Source of the DNA: CAVVAE01 sp963746185
GTDB taxonomy: Bacteria > Actinomycetota > Actinomycetes > Propionibacteriales > Nocardioidaceae
Assembly: GCA_963746185.1 (NCBI GenBank)
Contig: CAVVAE010000001.1
Coordinates: 1-64,000, forward strand
Reading direction: 5' to 3'
Length of the DNA stretch: 64,000 nucleotides
This document shows positions 20,070 to 28,635 of the stretch, one piece after another. Every line of letters starts with the position of its first letter. Within the stretch, counting starts at the first letter, position 1. A program made the translations under genes and the position numbers. The notes below the pieces were generated by a model. The model saw nothing but the letters and a program-made list of their open reading frames with translations. It was not told the origin of the DNA and ran no database searches.

Positions 20070-20597
20070 CTATTCGGGCGCGTGCTGGGTCTCGGGGGAC
20101 GCAGTCAGCGTGCGTGCGCGCCACACCACGCCGAGCGCAGGGTTGTCGGTGGGACCTGGCTCGATCCTTTCCACAGTGAAGCCCTCACGCTCGTAGAACG
20201 CACCAGCGCGCTTATTGGCAAGGAAGTGTTCGATATAGAGCCGATCAGCGTTTGCGGGCAGCTGCCGGGTGAGGGCATCGAGTAGCCCTAGTCCCACCCC
20301 GCGGCCGCGATGTCGTGGGTGGACGTACAGCTTGTAGACCACGTGGTCGGCTCCTCTGCGGCCGCGCTGCCCAACGCCGACAAGGTGCTCGTGGGTCTCG
20401 GCGATGACCACCAGGCCGTCGGCCACGGCTGCGTCGATGTGTGGCTCGTTCCACCACATGCGGACCTGCTCGTCTGCGGCGGCGACGCCGATCAGTGGGG
20501 TGTAGTGCGGTCGGATGTGCGTCTCGCCGAAGCGGCAGATTGCCACCACATCCTCGCGCCGAGCGTCCCGCACGACCAGTTCGGGCCTTGACGCCAT
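20070..20597 (-). CDS. GNAT family N-acetyltransferase
   Basis: 175 residues. Acetyl-CoA-binding motif A reads LYVHPRHRGRGVGLGLLDAL near residues 93-112, after the beta-strand DHVVYK; the C-terminal ANKRAGAFYEREGF matches motif B. Substrate unknown. GTG and ATG lie side by side (20600, 20597); ATG is preferred because GGGAGG lies 5 bp upstream. Convergent with the tRNA and divergent from the cyclase/NTPase gene. Confidence 0.88.
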   Translation of the reverse strand: MASRPELVVRDARREDVVAICRFGETHIRPHYTPLIGVAAADEQVRMWWNEPHIDAAVADGLVVIAETHEHLVGVGQRGRRGADHVVYKLYVHPRHRGRGVGLGLLDALTRQLPANADRLYIEHFLANKRAGAFYEREGFTVERIEPGPTDNPALGVVWRARTLTASPETQHAPE

Positions 20598-20776
20598 CAC
20601 AGCCTCCCGCCAACCAAGACACCCAATCTCGCACTGGCCAGGCTATGTCAGCACAGCGCGGGCGCGCGTTGTCCTCAGATGCGGGCAGGCTCGATCCCGA
20701 CTGCTTCCACTCATGACCCTGAGTCACCGGTCGCAATTGCCTAGCGCCGTCCGTCGTACACCGCTGTAATGGACGC

Positions 20777-23407
20777 GTGAATGAGCCGCCGTCGGGAACG
20801 GTCACCCTGCTGTTCTCCGACATCGAGGGGTCGACCGCCCTGTTGACCCGTCTGGGGGATGCGTACGCCGACGCGCTGGACCTGGAGCGGCGGATCCTCA
20901 GGACGGCCTGGGCAACCCATGGCGGACAGGAGATGGGGACCGAAGGCGACAGCTTTTTCGTCGCTTTCTCCACAGCCACGGAGGCAGTCGCCGCGGCCGC
21001 TGAGGCACAACGGGAGTTGCGCACGGTTGCTTGGCCGCATGATGTCGGGGTCCGCGTACGGATGGGTGTTCACACAGGGAGCCCGATTCCGCACGACGAC
21101 GGCTACGTCGGAATCGATGTGCACCGCGCGGCCCGGGTCGCCGGCTCTGCGCACGGCGGCCAGCTCGTGATCACCGAGGTCACTCGTCAGCTCGTGGGTG
21201 ACCAGCTTCCCGACGGCCTTCGGACCCGCGACCTCGGCTGGCACCGGCTCAAGGATCTGTCCGCCCCCGAGCATCTCTTCGAGGTTTCAGGAGCGGGGTC
21301 CGCGGAGAAGTTTCCGCCCTTGCGCAGCCTGGGTGCAACCAGCAGGCTGCCGGCTGACGTGACCCCCTTGGTGGGTCGTGACGACGCGATGACCGAGCTG
21401 ACCAGCTTGGTGCGCGACACCGACGTCCGCCTGATCACGCTCACCGGACCGGGTGGCACCGGCAAGACCAGGCTGGCCACCGCGCTCGCGTCCGCCATCG
21501 CAGAGTCCTTCGCGGACGGCGTGTTCTTCGTGCCGCTGTCGATGGTCAGCGATGCGGAGGGAATGGTGGGCGCCGTCGCCGAGGCAGTCGGGGTCAAGAG
21601 CGGCCAGCGCGAACTCCGCGACCTTGTTGAGGAACTGCATCCTCAACAGGCATTGCTCGTGCTCGACAACCTCGAACAGCTGGCGGGAGCCGCCTCGGTC
21701 GTGCATGAGCTGCTGGTGGGTGCGCCGCGGCTGGCCGTTCTCGCCACTGGGCGCGGACCGTTGCATCTCCGAGGTGAGCACGAGTACCCGGTCCAGCCGC
21801 TGGCCGTGCCTGCGGACGAGAGCTTGGCCGCCGCCCAGGCGTCCGGAGCCGTGGCCATGTTCGTGAGGCAGGCTCGGATGGTGCGACCTGACTTCGTGCT
21901 GGACGAGGAGAACCTCGCGTCGGTCGTGAAGATCTGTCGGCGTCTGGACGGTCTGCCCCTCGCGATCGAGCTCGCCGCCGCCCGGATGAAGCTGCTGAGC
22001 CCAGCCGCGCTCGTGGACAAGTTCGCGACGCCGCTGGAGCTTGGTGCCGGAGGACGAGATCTTCCAGCCCGGCAGCAGACCCTCCGCAACACGATCGACT
22101 GGAGCTATCAGCTCCTGGGAACCGAGGGTTGTCGAACCCTGCGCAGGCTGGGAGTTTTCGCCGGTGGTGCGTCGTTCGAGGCCGTGCAAGCGGTGGCCAC
22201 CGACGGGAGCGACCCGTTCGATCGGATCTCCGATCTGGTCGACGTTGCGCTCGTCGCGGTGGCGGAGGACGACGACGATCAGCCACGAGTCGTGCTGCTC
22301 GGCTCCGTTCGCGACTTCGCTCGCGAACAGCTCGTGGAACGTGAGGAGTTCGACGATGCGAGCCGACGCCACGCGGAGTACTTTGTCGAGCTGGCCGAGA
22401 CGTTGTCCGCCCAGCTGCACACCGGGCGTGACCTCTGGGCTCGCAACCAGCTCGAGACGGAGTACGACAACATCCGCGAGGCACTCACCTGGTCACTCAA
22501 GCCGGGCGACGCTGTGGCGCTGCCATCGGACCAGTCCGACTTCGGTCTCCGTCTGGCCGCGGCCCTGCGCGAGTTCTGGATCCTCCCGTACCCGGAGTCG
22601 AATCCGAAACATTGGCTCAAGCGTGCAGCCGAACTGGGCGCGGGCACCGACAGCGTGACCATGGCGGCCGTGCTGGCGTCCCTGGCGCGGGGGTCGAGCC
22701 AGGACATCGCGCAGCAGGCGCTCGAGATGAGTCGCCGGCTCGGCGACCAGAAGGGGATGGCCGAAGCCCTGCACATCCTCGAGTGGTTCCACGATGACGA
22801 CCCAGAGACCGGGCTGGCCTTGCTGAAGGAGAGCATCTCTCTTGCCCGCGCTTCCGGTGACGACGTACGACTGTCTTGGGTGCTCGGCCGCAGTGCCAAC
22901 CTGGAGATGAGACGAGGCCATCCCGACCAAGCTCTTGCGCTCCTGTCGGAGGCAGCCGATGTCGCCTGTCGGCGGGCGGACGACAGAACGGCGATGGAAG
23001 CCAAGCTCGACACGACGTACCCGTTGATCGCACTCGGACGACCCGAGGATGCCTTCACCAACTTGAAGGAGAACGTGGACACCATCCTGCGCGTTCGAGA
23101 AAGCCGTCTGGACGTCGACTTGCTCGGCGGCTACGCCGCGGTGAGCTCAGCCGTTGGCGACGACGCGCGGGCCGCCAGACTCGTAGGCGCCACTTGGGCG
23201 TTCGTTGCTGACTGGGAGGACGAGCCGGACATCAACGTGCGGGAGAACTGGATGCGGTTCTGGGGCGTCACGCAGTCACGAGAACGACTGGGGGAAGCGG
23301 CCTGGGACCGCGGTGTGCAGCTCGGCGCTCAGGATACGTTCGAGGAGGCGCTCGACCTCGGTGCCCATCTCTTCGCGGACGACGAGGTCGTCTCGGCCGG
23401 CTCATGA
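20777..23407 (+). CDS. Class III nucleotidyl cyclase domain fused to STAND-type NTPase and TPR-like repeats
   Basis: 876 residues, likely a signalling regulator in the cytoplasm. Residues 1-170 are a class III cyclase domain: metal Asp in TLLFSDIEGSTALL, second metal Asp in EGDSFFVAF, and the end motif RLKDLSAPEHLFEV. Residues about 195-520 are a STAND/NB-ARC-like NTPase with P-loop GPGGTGKTRLAT, Walker B LLVLDNLEQL, and the GLPLAIELAAAR helix. The rest is helical with TPR-like pairs. Proteins of this build often end in a LuxR helix-turn-helix; none is seen here, so the output is probably second-messenger synthesis or protein contact, not DNA binding. GTG at 20777. The gene ends 65 bp before sigL. 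Confidence 0.88.
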   Translation: MNEPPSGTVTLLFSDIEGSTALLTRLGDAYADALDLERRILRTAWATHGGQEMGTEGDSFFVAFSTATEAVAAAAEAQRELRTVAWPHDVGVRVRMGVHTGSPIPHDDGYVGIDVHRAARVAGSAHGGQLVITEVTRQLVGDQLPDGLRTRDLGWHRLKDLSAPEHLFEVSGAGSAEKFPPLRSLGATSRLPADVTPLVGRDDAMTELTSLVRDTDVRLITLTGPGGTGKTRLATALASAIAESFADGVFFVPLSMVSDAEGMVGAVAEAVGVKSGQRELRDLVEELHPQQALLVLDNLEQLAGAASVVHELLVGAPRLAVLATGRGPLHLRGEHEYPVQPLAVPADESLAAAQASGAVAMFVRQARMVRPDFVLDEENLASVVKICRRLDGLPLAIELAAARMKLLSPAALVDKFATPLELGAGGRDLPARQQTLRNTIDWSYQLLGTEGCRTLRRLGVFAGGASFEAVQAVATDGSDPFDRISDLVDVALVAVAEDDDDQPRVVLLGSVRDFAREQLVEREEFDDASRRHAEYFVELAETLSAQLHTGRDLWARNQLETEYDNIREALTWSLKPGDAVALPSDQSDFGLRLAAALREFWILPYPESNPKHWLKRAAELGAGTDSVTMAAVLASLARGSSQDIAQQALEMSRRLGDQKGMAEALHILEWFHDDDPETGLALLKESISLARASGDDVRLSWVLGRSANLEMRRGHPDQALALLSEAADVACRRADDRTAMEAKLDTTYPLIALGRPEDAFTNLKENVDTILRVRESRLDVDLLGGYAAVSSAVGDDARAARLVGATWAFVADWEDEPDINVRENWMRFWGVTQSRERLGEAAWDRGVQLGAQDTFEEALDLGAHLFADDEVVSAGS

Positions 23408-23427
23408 GGGCAGCAGGTCACGCAGGC

Positions 23428-23455
23428 TGAACCTTGCCGGGTCATTCTTCGTGTA
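23428..23455 (+). promoter_or_regulatory. Probable SigL-type promoter of sigL-rslA
   Basis: TGAACC (23428-23433), a 16-bp spacer and CGTGTA (23450-23455) match the -35/-10 pattern reported for SigL-dependent promoters in mycobacteria. The sigL ATG at 23472 is only about 10 bases beyond the expected transcript start. This suggests sigL transcribes its own operon. Confidence 0.6.
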
Positions 23456-23471
23456 AATGGTGGGAGGTTTT

Positions 23472-23984
23472 ATGCCCGAGAGCCCAGTCGCCCTTATGCA
23501 GCAGCTGCATGACGAACATGCCGCCGCGCTGTGGGGCTTTTGCCTGCGACTCACGGGACAGGACCGGGCTCGCGCCGAGGACGTCGTCCAGGAAACGTTG
23601 CTTCGCGCCTGGCGCCACCTCGATGTGCTCGACCGGTCGCAAGGATCCGTCCGAGCATGGCTTCTCACGGTCGCTCGCAACATCGTGATCGACGACTGGC
23701 GTACGAGGCGTTCCCAGAGTGAGTTCCTGGTTGCCGACGTACCCGAGGGAACCGGCACTGGCGACCACACCGACGAGCTGCTCTTGTCGTGGATCGTTGC
23801 CGAGGCAGTCACCAAGCTCTCCCAAGAGCATCGTGCGGTGCTGTTGGAGTGCTACTACCGGGGCGCGTCTGTGGCGGACGCCGCGCGTCGGCTCGGCGTT
23901 CCTGAGGGCACGGTGAAGTCGCGCACCCACTACGCGTTGCATGCGCTTCGACTGGTGCTTGAAGAGATGGGGGTCAACGCATGA
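23472..23984 (+). CDS. sigL: ECF RNA polymerase sigma factor, SigL-like
   Basis: 170 residues. Region 2 reads LMQQLHDEHAAALWGF then RAEDVVQETLLRAWRHLDVL; region 4 reads LSQEHRAVLLECYYRGASVA and RLGVPEGTVKSRTHYALHAL. The whole is close in length and motif to M. tuberculosis SigL. ATG at 23472 is chosen because GGGAGG lies 5 bp upstream; the earlier ATG at 23457 would place that site inside the gene. The stop overlaps the anti-sigma start (ATGA), the usual sigma/anti-sigma coupling. Confidence 0.92.
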   Translation: MPESPVALMQQLHDEHAAALWGFCLRLTGQDRARAEDVVQETLLRAWRHLDVLDRSQGSVRAWLLTVARNIVIDDWRTRRSQSEFLVADVPEGTGTGDHTDELLLSWIVAEAVTKLSQEHRAVLLECYYRGASVADAARRLGVPEGTVKSRTHYALHALRLVLEEMGVNA

Positions 23985-24682
23985 GCTGCGAGTTCGCCCA
24001 CGACGACGCCAGCTACGTCCTGGGGTCCTTGTCCCCAGCCGAACGCTCGGCGTACCGGCTCCACCTGAGCGGATGCGTCGAGTGCACGCTCGCGGTGCAA
24101 AGCCTCGTCGGTCTGCCCGGGCTGCTCGGGCGGATCTCGGCAGACGTGCTGGAGTCTCCGCTTCTCGACGAGCCGGTCCCCGACACTCTGCTTCCCGCGC
24201 TCGTCGGGGAGGTACGACGCACTCAGCGCCGTCGTCGGTGGGTCGTCGCAGCGGCGGCGGCAGCCGCTGCGGTGATCCTCACGGCCGGTTCGCTGGCAAT
24301 CGGGGGAGCCCTGAACGACGACAGCACGCCGGTCGACGGCTCGCCCTCGCCCGACACAACCGCTACTGGTCAGGCCATGGTGCCGGTGGGCTCTGAACCG
24401 TTGTCCGCCGAGCTGGCCATGACGAGTGTTGCGTGGGGCACCCGTCTCGACCTGACGTGCACCTATCGGGGTGCTGAGGGCGACCACGAGGGCTGGGCTG
24501 AGTGGAGTTACGTCATGTTCGTCCGGACTCTTGATGGCGACCTGGAGCAGGTCGCCACCTGGCGCGCGCTGCCCGGCAAGACGATGCAGCTCGCCGCGGC
24601 AACCGCGATGAGCCGGGAAGACATCGCCTCGGTGGAGATCCGCACTGTGGAGGGAAAGCCGGTGCTGAAACTGGTCGCGTAA
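23981..24682 (+). CDS. rslA: Membrane anti-sigma factor, RslA-like
   Basis: 233 residues. The N-terminal cytoplasmic anti-sigma domain has the zinc-type motif HLSGCVEC preceded by CEFAHDDASYVLGSLSPAER, so His, Cys and Cys are in the expected order for a ZAS redox-sensing domain. A single membrane helix lies near residues 87-108 (WVVAAAAAAAAVILTAGSLA). The extracytoplasmic domain of about 120 residues has no clear family match beyond the RslA/RskA type. It should hold SigL inactive until oxidised or cleaved. Translationally coupled to sigL. Confidence 0.88.
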   Translation: MSCEFAHDDASYVLGSLSPAERSAYRLHLSGCVECTLAVQSLVGLPGLLGRISADVLESPLLDEPVPDTLLPALVGEVRRTQRRRRWVVAAAAAAAAVILTAGSLAIGGALNDDSTPVDGSPSPDTTATGQAMVPVGSEPLSAELAMTSVAWGTRLDLTCTYRGAEGDHEGWAEWSYVMFVRTLDGDLEQVATWRALPGKTMQLAAATAMSREDIASVEIRTVEGKPVLKLVA

Positions 24683-24727
24683 GAGGTAGCCCTCTTGTCA
24701 TCGGCCAGCGCGGCGGCGATCCCTGTC

Positions 24728-26365
24728 TCAGGGCTGTGAGGAAGGGTCGGTCGACGAAGGAGTCGGACTCGCCTGCGGACCGTACGCCGTGAAGAAGCGG
24801 TCCCGGAAGCTGTCCATCGGCCAGACCGGCGCTTCGGGGCTCGGGTTCATCCCGTGCTGCCAGCCCCATCCGGAGATCCGATCGAGCACGTCTGGGTCGT
24901 GGGCGATGATCGTGATCGGCACGTCGTGGCCCGGGTGGTCTCCCGTGACATACGAGTGGGGTTGGTGGTCGCCCAGCATGATGATCACCAGGTTGGGGTC
25001 GGGATACTCCTGAACAAAGGAGATCAGGCTGTTGAGTGAGTACTCGATGGATTTTCCGTAGACGGCTCGCACCTTGTCCGAGTCGCCGAACACCTCGTCG
25101 GGAGACTCGCCTTGTTCGGGCATGCCGTCGTAGATCGAGCCGTCACCGACTTGGTTCCAGTCCACCATGTGGGGCAGTGGCGTCCACGGGTGATGGCTCG
25201 ACACGAGGTCGATCTCGGCCATGATGGGGTCGCGGTCGGTCTTTGCGAGTTCCAACCGCTGAAAGGTCGACAGGGTGTACTGGTCGGGCATGGGCGCGTA
25301 GCTGAACTCCGGACCCTGGTAGCCGACGTTCCTGGAGTCGTAGTACTCGTCGAACTGATAGAAGTCCGAACCCTCCGGCCAGTCCCGCGTGTCGGCCGGT
25401 ACGTCGAAGACCGTCCGCCAGCCCGCGCGTCCGAAGGCCTGAGTGAGCGTCAGCCGGTCCTCGGTGATGAGTTGGTTGTAGCGCTGCTGGCTGTCGACCC
25501 ACAGCCCGGACTGGAGACTGGAGTGGGCCAGCCAGCTTGCGGCACCGAACGTCGGCGACGTGAGAAACGCGCTTCGCGCAGAGAATCCGGCCGCGCGCAG
25601 CCGGCTGGTCCCGGCGTCGAGCACGGCATCGACCCCTGGCGAGAACGTCGAATCCTGGACTGCGATGCGGCCGTAGCTCTCGACGAACGCGAGGATGACG
25701 TCCTTGCCGCGAAGACCGGTCAGCATCTGGTCGCTCGGAGTGTCGCTGAAGCGGTCCTCGGCGATCTCCTTCGCGAAGGTATGCCGATCCGCGAAGTCGG
25801 CGCGCACCTGGCTCACCTCATCCAGGGCGAGGTTAGCCGCGCTGGTGGAGGCGACGCGCGCGCCCGGAGCGAACTGCAGGCCAAACACTGCGCAGACCAG
25901 CCACACCACTCCCAACGTCGTGACTGCTTGGGCCGAGACGCGGCGATGGCCGGCGACGAGCCGGGTCAGCCGGACGACACAAAGGGGCAAGATGACGAGG
26001 ACGGCGACGATGAGAACTGCGGCGACGACCACGACGACCTTCGCGCCATTGGGGCCGATCGAGTCGCCGAGAACGTCGATGCCGGGGCGGAGGTAGTACC
26101 AGTCATTCACGGGATCGAAGGGCCGGTCGAGAACGGCGTAGAAGCCCATGTCGAAGCTCTTCAGGATGACCAGCAGGCCGAGCAGGACACCAAACATCGC
26201 CGCCACCACTCGCCTCATGCGGGGCCCCAAGACAAGAGTCACAGCGATGATGGCGAGTCCCTCGAGGGGAATCCGGACGAAGGTTCCGAGCTTCAGATCA
26301 CTGAGGTGGTTGGGAGCGACGAGGGCGAACCAGACAAGCAGAAAAGCCACGATCGTGATCACCAC
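24728..26365 (-). CDS. Membrane sulfatase-fold phosphotransferase, LTA-synthase-like
   Basis: 545 residues. Four to five N-terminal membrane helices (residues 1-165) carry an extracellular alkaline-phosphatase/sulfatase-fold domain. Metal and nucleophile candidates: Glu in ILAFVESYGR, Thr in TSPTFGAASWLAHSSLQSGL, and Asp-His in IIMLGDHQPHSY. This is the layout of LtaS and related enzymes that move glycerol-phosphate or phosphoethanolamine groups from phospholipids. The C-terminus is a short Pro/Ser/Thr tail. The GTG at 26365 is the first start after the upstream stop and lacks a clear ribosome-binding site. Downstream of a CDP-alcohol phosphatidyltransferase on the same strand, so both probably act on lipid head groups. 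The exact substrate is unknown. Confidence 0.82.
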   Translation of the reverse strand: MVITIVAFLLVWFALVAPNHLSDLKLGTFVRIPLEGLAIIAVTLVLGPRMRRVVAAMFGVLLGLLVILKSFDMGFYAVLDRPFDPVNDWYYLRPGIDVLGDSIGPNGAKVVVVVAAVLIVAVLVILPLCVVRLTRLVAGHRRVSAQAVTTLGVVWLVCAVFGLQFAPGARVASTSAANLALDEVSQVRADFADRHTFAKEIAEDRFSDTPSDQMLTGLRGKDVILAFVESYGRIAVQDSTFSPGVDAVLDAGTSRLRAAGFSARSAFLTSPTFGAASWLAHSSLQSGLWVDSQQRYNQLITEDRLTLTQAFGRAGWRTVFDVPADTRDWPEGSDFYQFDEYYDSRNVGYQGPEFSYAPMPDQYTLSTFQRLELAKTDRDPIMAEIDLVSSHHPWTPLPHMVDWNQVGDGSIYDGMPEQGESPDEVFGDSDKVRAVYGKSIEYSLNSLISFVQEYPDPNLVIIMLGDHQPHSYVTGDHPGHDVPITIIAHDPDVLDRISGWGWQHGMNPSPEAPVWPMDSFRDRFFTAYGPQASPTPSSTDPSSQP

Positions 26366-26417
26366 GGACGCCGCCGTGCGGAGGGGCCCACGAGCAGGTT
26401 CCTGAGCCTTGCTCGGC

Positions 26418-27200
26418 TCACGCTTCGCATCGGCGCCGACGCCGCTCGCCTCGAGGGCTTCGGTGCTTGAGCTCGTCCCCAGCTGCCACAGTCCCCAGGC
26501 CTGGCGGCCAAACGACTCCGCCAGCAGCGATCAGGGAGACCGCGAGTGCAGCCTGCGACACGCCAAGCGGGAGGACGTCGGCCGCGACCACCGTCAGCAC
26601 CACACCCTGAACAGCGGCGACGACCTTGCACCAGTAGCGCGGCGGCAGCGATTCCCGCAGCCATGGGAACACCCAGCTGGCTGCGACGAAGAGATACCGC
26701 GCCGCCCCGATGACGAGCACCCACCAGCCGGCGGTCTGGGCGACGTACACGCTGAGGACGAGGATCAGAAACGCGTCGACCTCCATGTCGAAACGCGCTC
26801 CCAGCGCTGACAGCGTGCCTGTACGTCGTGCGACCCAGCCGTCGACGGCGTCGAGGATGAGGGCTAACGTCGCGAGAGTCACCAAAGTCGCCACCGGTGT
26901 GGACCGGCTGAACGAGTCGGCAGTCAGAGCCGCCACGCCGCCGACCATGCCGGCGCGGATCAGCGTCACCCAGTTCGCCGGCCCCCACGCCTGTCCGCCC
27001 TGCCGGCTGATGCCAAGCGCGAGCGCTGCGCTGATGCCGATGGCGCAGGCCACGCCGACGGCCCACCCGTAGCCGCCGAGGCCAACTGTCGCGGCGAGCG
27101 CGCCGAGCAGAGCCAAGGTGTAGACAAACCCGGTCAACGGACCGGCGTGAACCAGACGCACCGTGCCTCCGTGTCTAGGGTTACGGGTTACGAGTGTCAT
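26418..27200 (-). CDS. CDP-alcohol phosphatidyltransferase family membrane protein
   Basis: 260 residues, about six membrane helices. The CDP-OH-P motif D-x2-D-G-x2-A-R-x8-G-x3-D-x3-D is complete: DAVDGWVARRTGTLSALGAR followed by FDMEVDAF. Enzymes of this family transfer a phosphatidyl or similar phosphoalcohol from a CDP-activated donor to an alcohol. The long N-terminal part before the motif (over 110 residues with three helices) is more than in PgsA-type enzymes. First gene of a two-gene unit with the sulfatase, divergent from the dehydrogenase/PTPS operon with only about 50 bp between starts, so the two units probably share control. Confidence 0.88.
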   Translation of the reverse strand: MTLVTRNPRHGGTVRLVHAGPLTGFVYTLALLGALAATVGLGGYGWAVGVACAIGISAALALGISRQGGQAWGPANWVTLIRAGMVGGVAALTADSFSRSTPVATLVTLATLALILDAVDGWVARRTGTLSALGARFDMEVDAFLILVLSVYVAQTAGWWVLVIGAARYLFVAASWVFPWLRESLPPRYWCKVVAAVQGVVLTVVAADVLPLGVSQAALAVSLIAAGGVVWPPGLGTVAAGDELKHRSPRGERRRRRCEA

Positions 27201-27250
27201 ACGGACAGGGCGACGCTTCGGTTCAGCCGGGCATGGAGAGGGTGACGACG

Positions 27251-28231
27251 ATGCCGCGTGACGCGCTCGCGTTCTGGCTCAGTGAACCCGGTCGGGGAGA
27301 GATCAGGCCTGCTCCGCTGCAAGAGCCAGGTCCTGGGGACGTCCGTGTGCGCACGCTGCGGTCCGGGGTGAGCCGAGGGACCGAGACCCTGGTGTACCGC
27401 GGCGGCGTCCCGGTGGATCAGTACGCCGCGATGCGGGCCCCCTTCCAGGAGGGCGACTTCCCCGGCCCGGTCAAGTACGGCTATCTCAACGTCGGAGTCG
27501 TCGAGCACGGCCCGCAGGATCTGGTCGGGCGCACTGTCTTCTGTCTCTACCCCCACCAGACGGCGTACGTCGTACCCGCCGAGTCCGTTGCCGTCGTCCC
27601 CGAGGGGGTGCCACCTGACCGGGCGGTCCTCGCGGGCACGGTCGAGACGGCCGTCAACGCGCTCTGGGATGCCGCACCGCTGGTCGGAGACCGGATCGCC
27701 GTCGTGGGCGCCGGCATGGTCGGATGCTGTGTCGCACGTCTGCTCGCCCGGATTCCCGGGGTCCACGTCAGCCTCGTCGACGTCGACGCCACGCGGGCCG
27801 ACGTCGCAGCGGCGCTCGGTGTCGACTTCGCGCTACCGACTGATGCCGCCGACGGCCGCGACCTGGTGGTGCACACCAGCGCGACGTCCGAAGGGCTCCA
27901 GAAGTCACTGGAGCTGCTCGCTCCCGAGGGCACGGTCCTCGATCTCAGCTGGTACGGCGATGCGCAGGTGCAGCTGTCTCTCGGTGGGTCCTTCCACTCT
28001 GCTCGCCTCGGCATCCGCGCCAGTCAGGTCGGCACGGTGGCCGCCGCGAGGCGGGGTCGTCGTTCGACCAGCGACCGGTTGGCACTCGCGCTTGAGCTCT
28101 TGCGTGACCCCGCGTTCGACGTTCTCATCACGGGCTCGTCTCGCTTCGAGGAGCTGCCCGATGTGATGGCCCGACTGTCCGACGGAAGTCTGCCAGCCCT
28201 CTGTCACACCCTCACCTACGACGAAGGGTAG
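27251..28231 (+). CDS. MDR-superfamily dehydrogenase lacking zinc ligands
   Basis: 326 residues. Medium-chain dehydrogenase/reductase fold: an N-terminal GroES-like part and a Rossmann domain with IAVVGAGMVGCCVARLLA and an acidic NAD-selecting segment SLVDVD. The catalytic-zinc positions are not conserved: where zinc alcohol dehydrogenases have a Cys the sequence reads SGVSRGTETLVYRG, and the His position reads KYGYLNVGVVEHG. The SRGTE motif also occurs in the bacteriochlorophyllide dehydrogenase group. Probably an NAD(H) oxidoreductase with a non-zinc mechanism. ATG at 27251 is chosen with GAGAGG upstream; ATG at 27233 and GTG at 27194 are in frame. First gene of a coupled operon, 5 bp before the PTPS-like gene. 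Confidence 0.82.
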   Translation: MPRDALAFWLSEPGRGEIRPAPLQEPGPGDVRVRTLRSGVSRGTETLVYRGGVPVDQYAAMRAPFQEGDFPGPVKYGYLNVGVVEHGPQDLVGRTVFCLYPHQTAYVVPAESVAVVPEGVPPDRAVLAGTVETAVNALWDAAPLVGDRIAVVGAGMVGCCVARLLARIPGVHVSLVDVDATRADVAAALGVDFALPTDAADGRDLVVHTSATSEGLQKSLELLAPEGTVLDLSWYGDAQVQLSLGGSFHSARLGIRASQVGTVAAARRGRRSTSDRLALALELLRDPAFDVLITGSSRFEELPDVMARLSDGSLPALCHTLTYDEG

Positions 28232-28236
28232 AACCT

Positions 28237-28635
28237 GTGTTCAGTGTCACGGTCCGCGACCACATGATGATCGCCCACAGCTTCCGAGGCGAGGTCTTCG
28301 GACCTGCGCAACGCCTGCACGGCGCGACGTACGTCGTCGACGCCACCTTCTATCGAGAGGCCCTCGACGCCGATGGCATCGTGATCGACATCGGCCGGGC
28401 TGCCGAAGAGCTGCACTCCATCCTCGGGGAGCTGAGCTATCGCAACCTCGACGACGAGCCTGCATTCGCCGACCGCAACACGACCACCGAGACGATGGCC
28501 AAGGTGGTCGCCGACCGGCTCGCCGACCGGCTGCACGCAGGAGCCTTCGGTGATGCCGACGGCCAGCTGGCCAAGATCGTGGTGACGCTGCACGAGTCGC
28601 ACATCGCGTGGGCAAGCTACGAACTGGCACTATGA
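28237..28635 (+). CDS. PTPS/QueD-fold protein with degenerate active site
   Basis: 132 residues, T-fold of the 6-pyruvoyl-tetrahydropterin / 6-carboxytetrahydropterin synthase family. Matching parts: MIAHSF (zinc His14), RLHGATYVVDATF (zinc His28), the pterin-anchoring Glu in NTTTETMA, and HESHIAWASYEL at the end. Against E. coli QueD the third zinc His is Ala30 (HGHxF becomes HGATY), the catalytic Cys is Ala24, and the Asp-His pair is Ser67-Tyr68. So it should not run the QueD or PTPS reaction by the known mechanism, though pterin or GTP-derived ligand binding may remain. GTG at 28237 with GAAGGG upstream; its TGA overlaps the glycosyltransferase ATG. Confidence 0.82.
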   Translation: MFSVTVRDHMMIAHSFRGEVFGPAQRLHGATYVVDATFYREALDADGIVIDIGRAAEELHSILGELSYRNLDDEPAFADRNTTTETMAKVVADRLADRLHAGAFGDADGQLAKIVVTLHESHIAWASYELAL

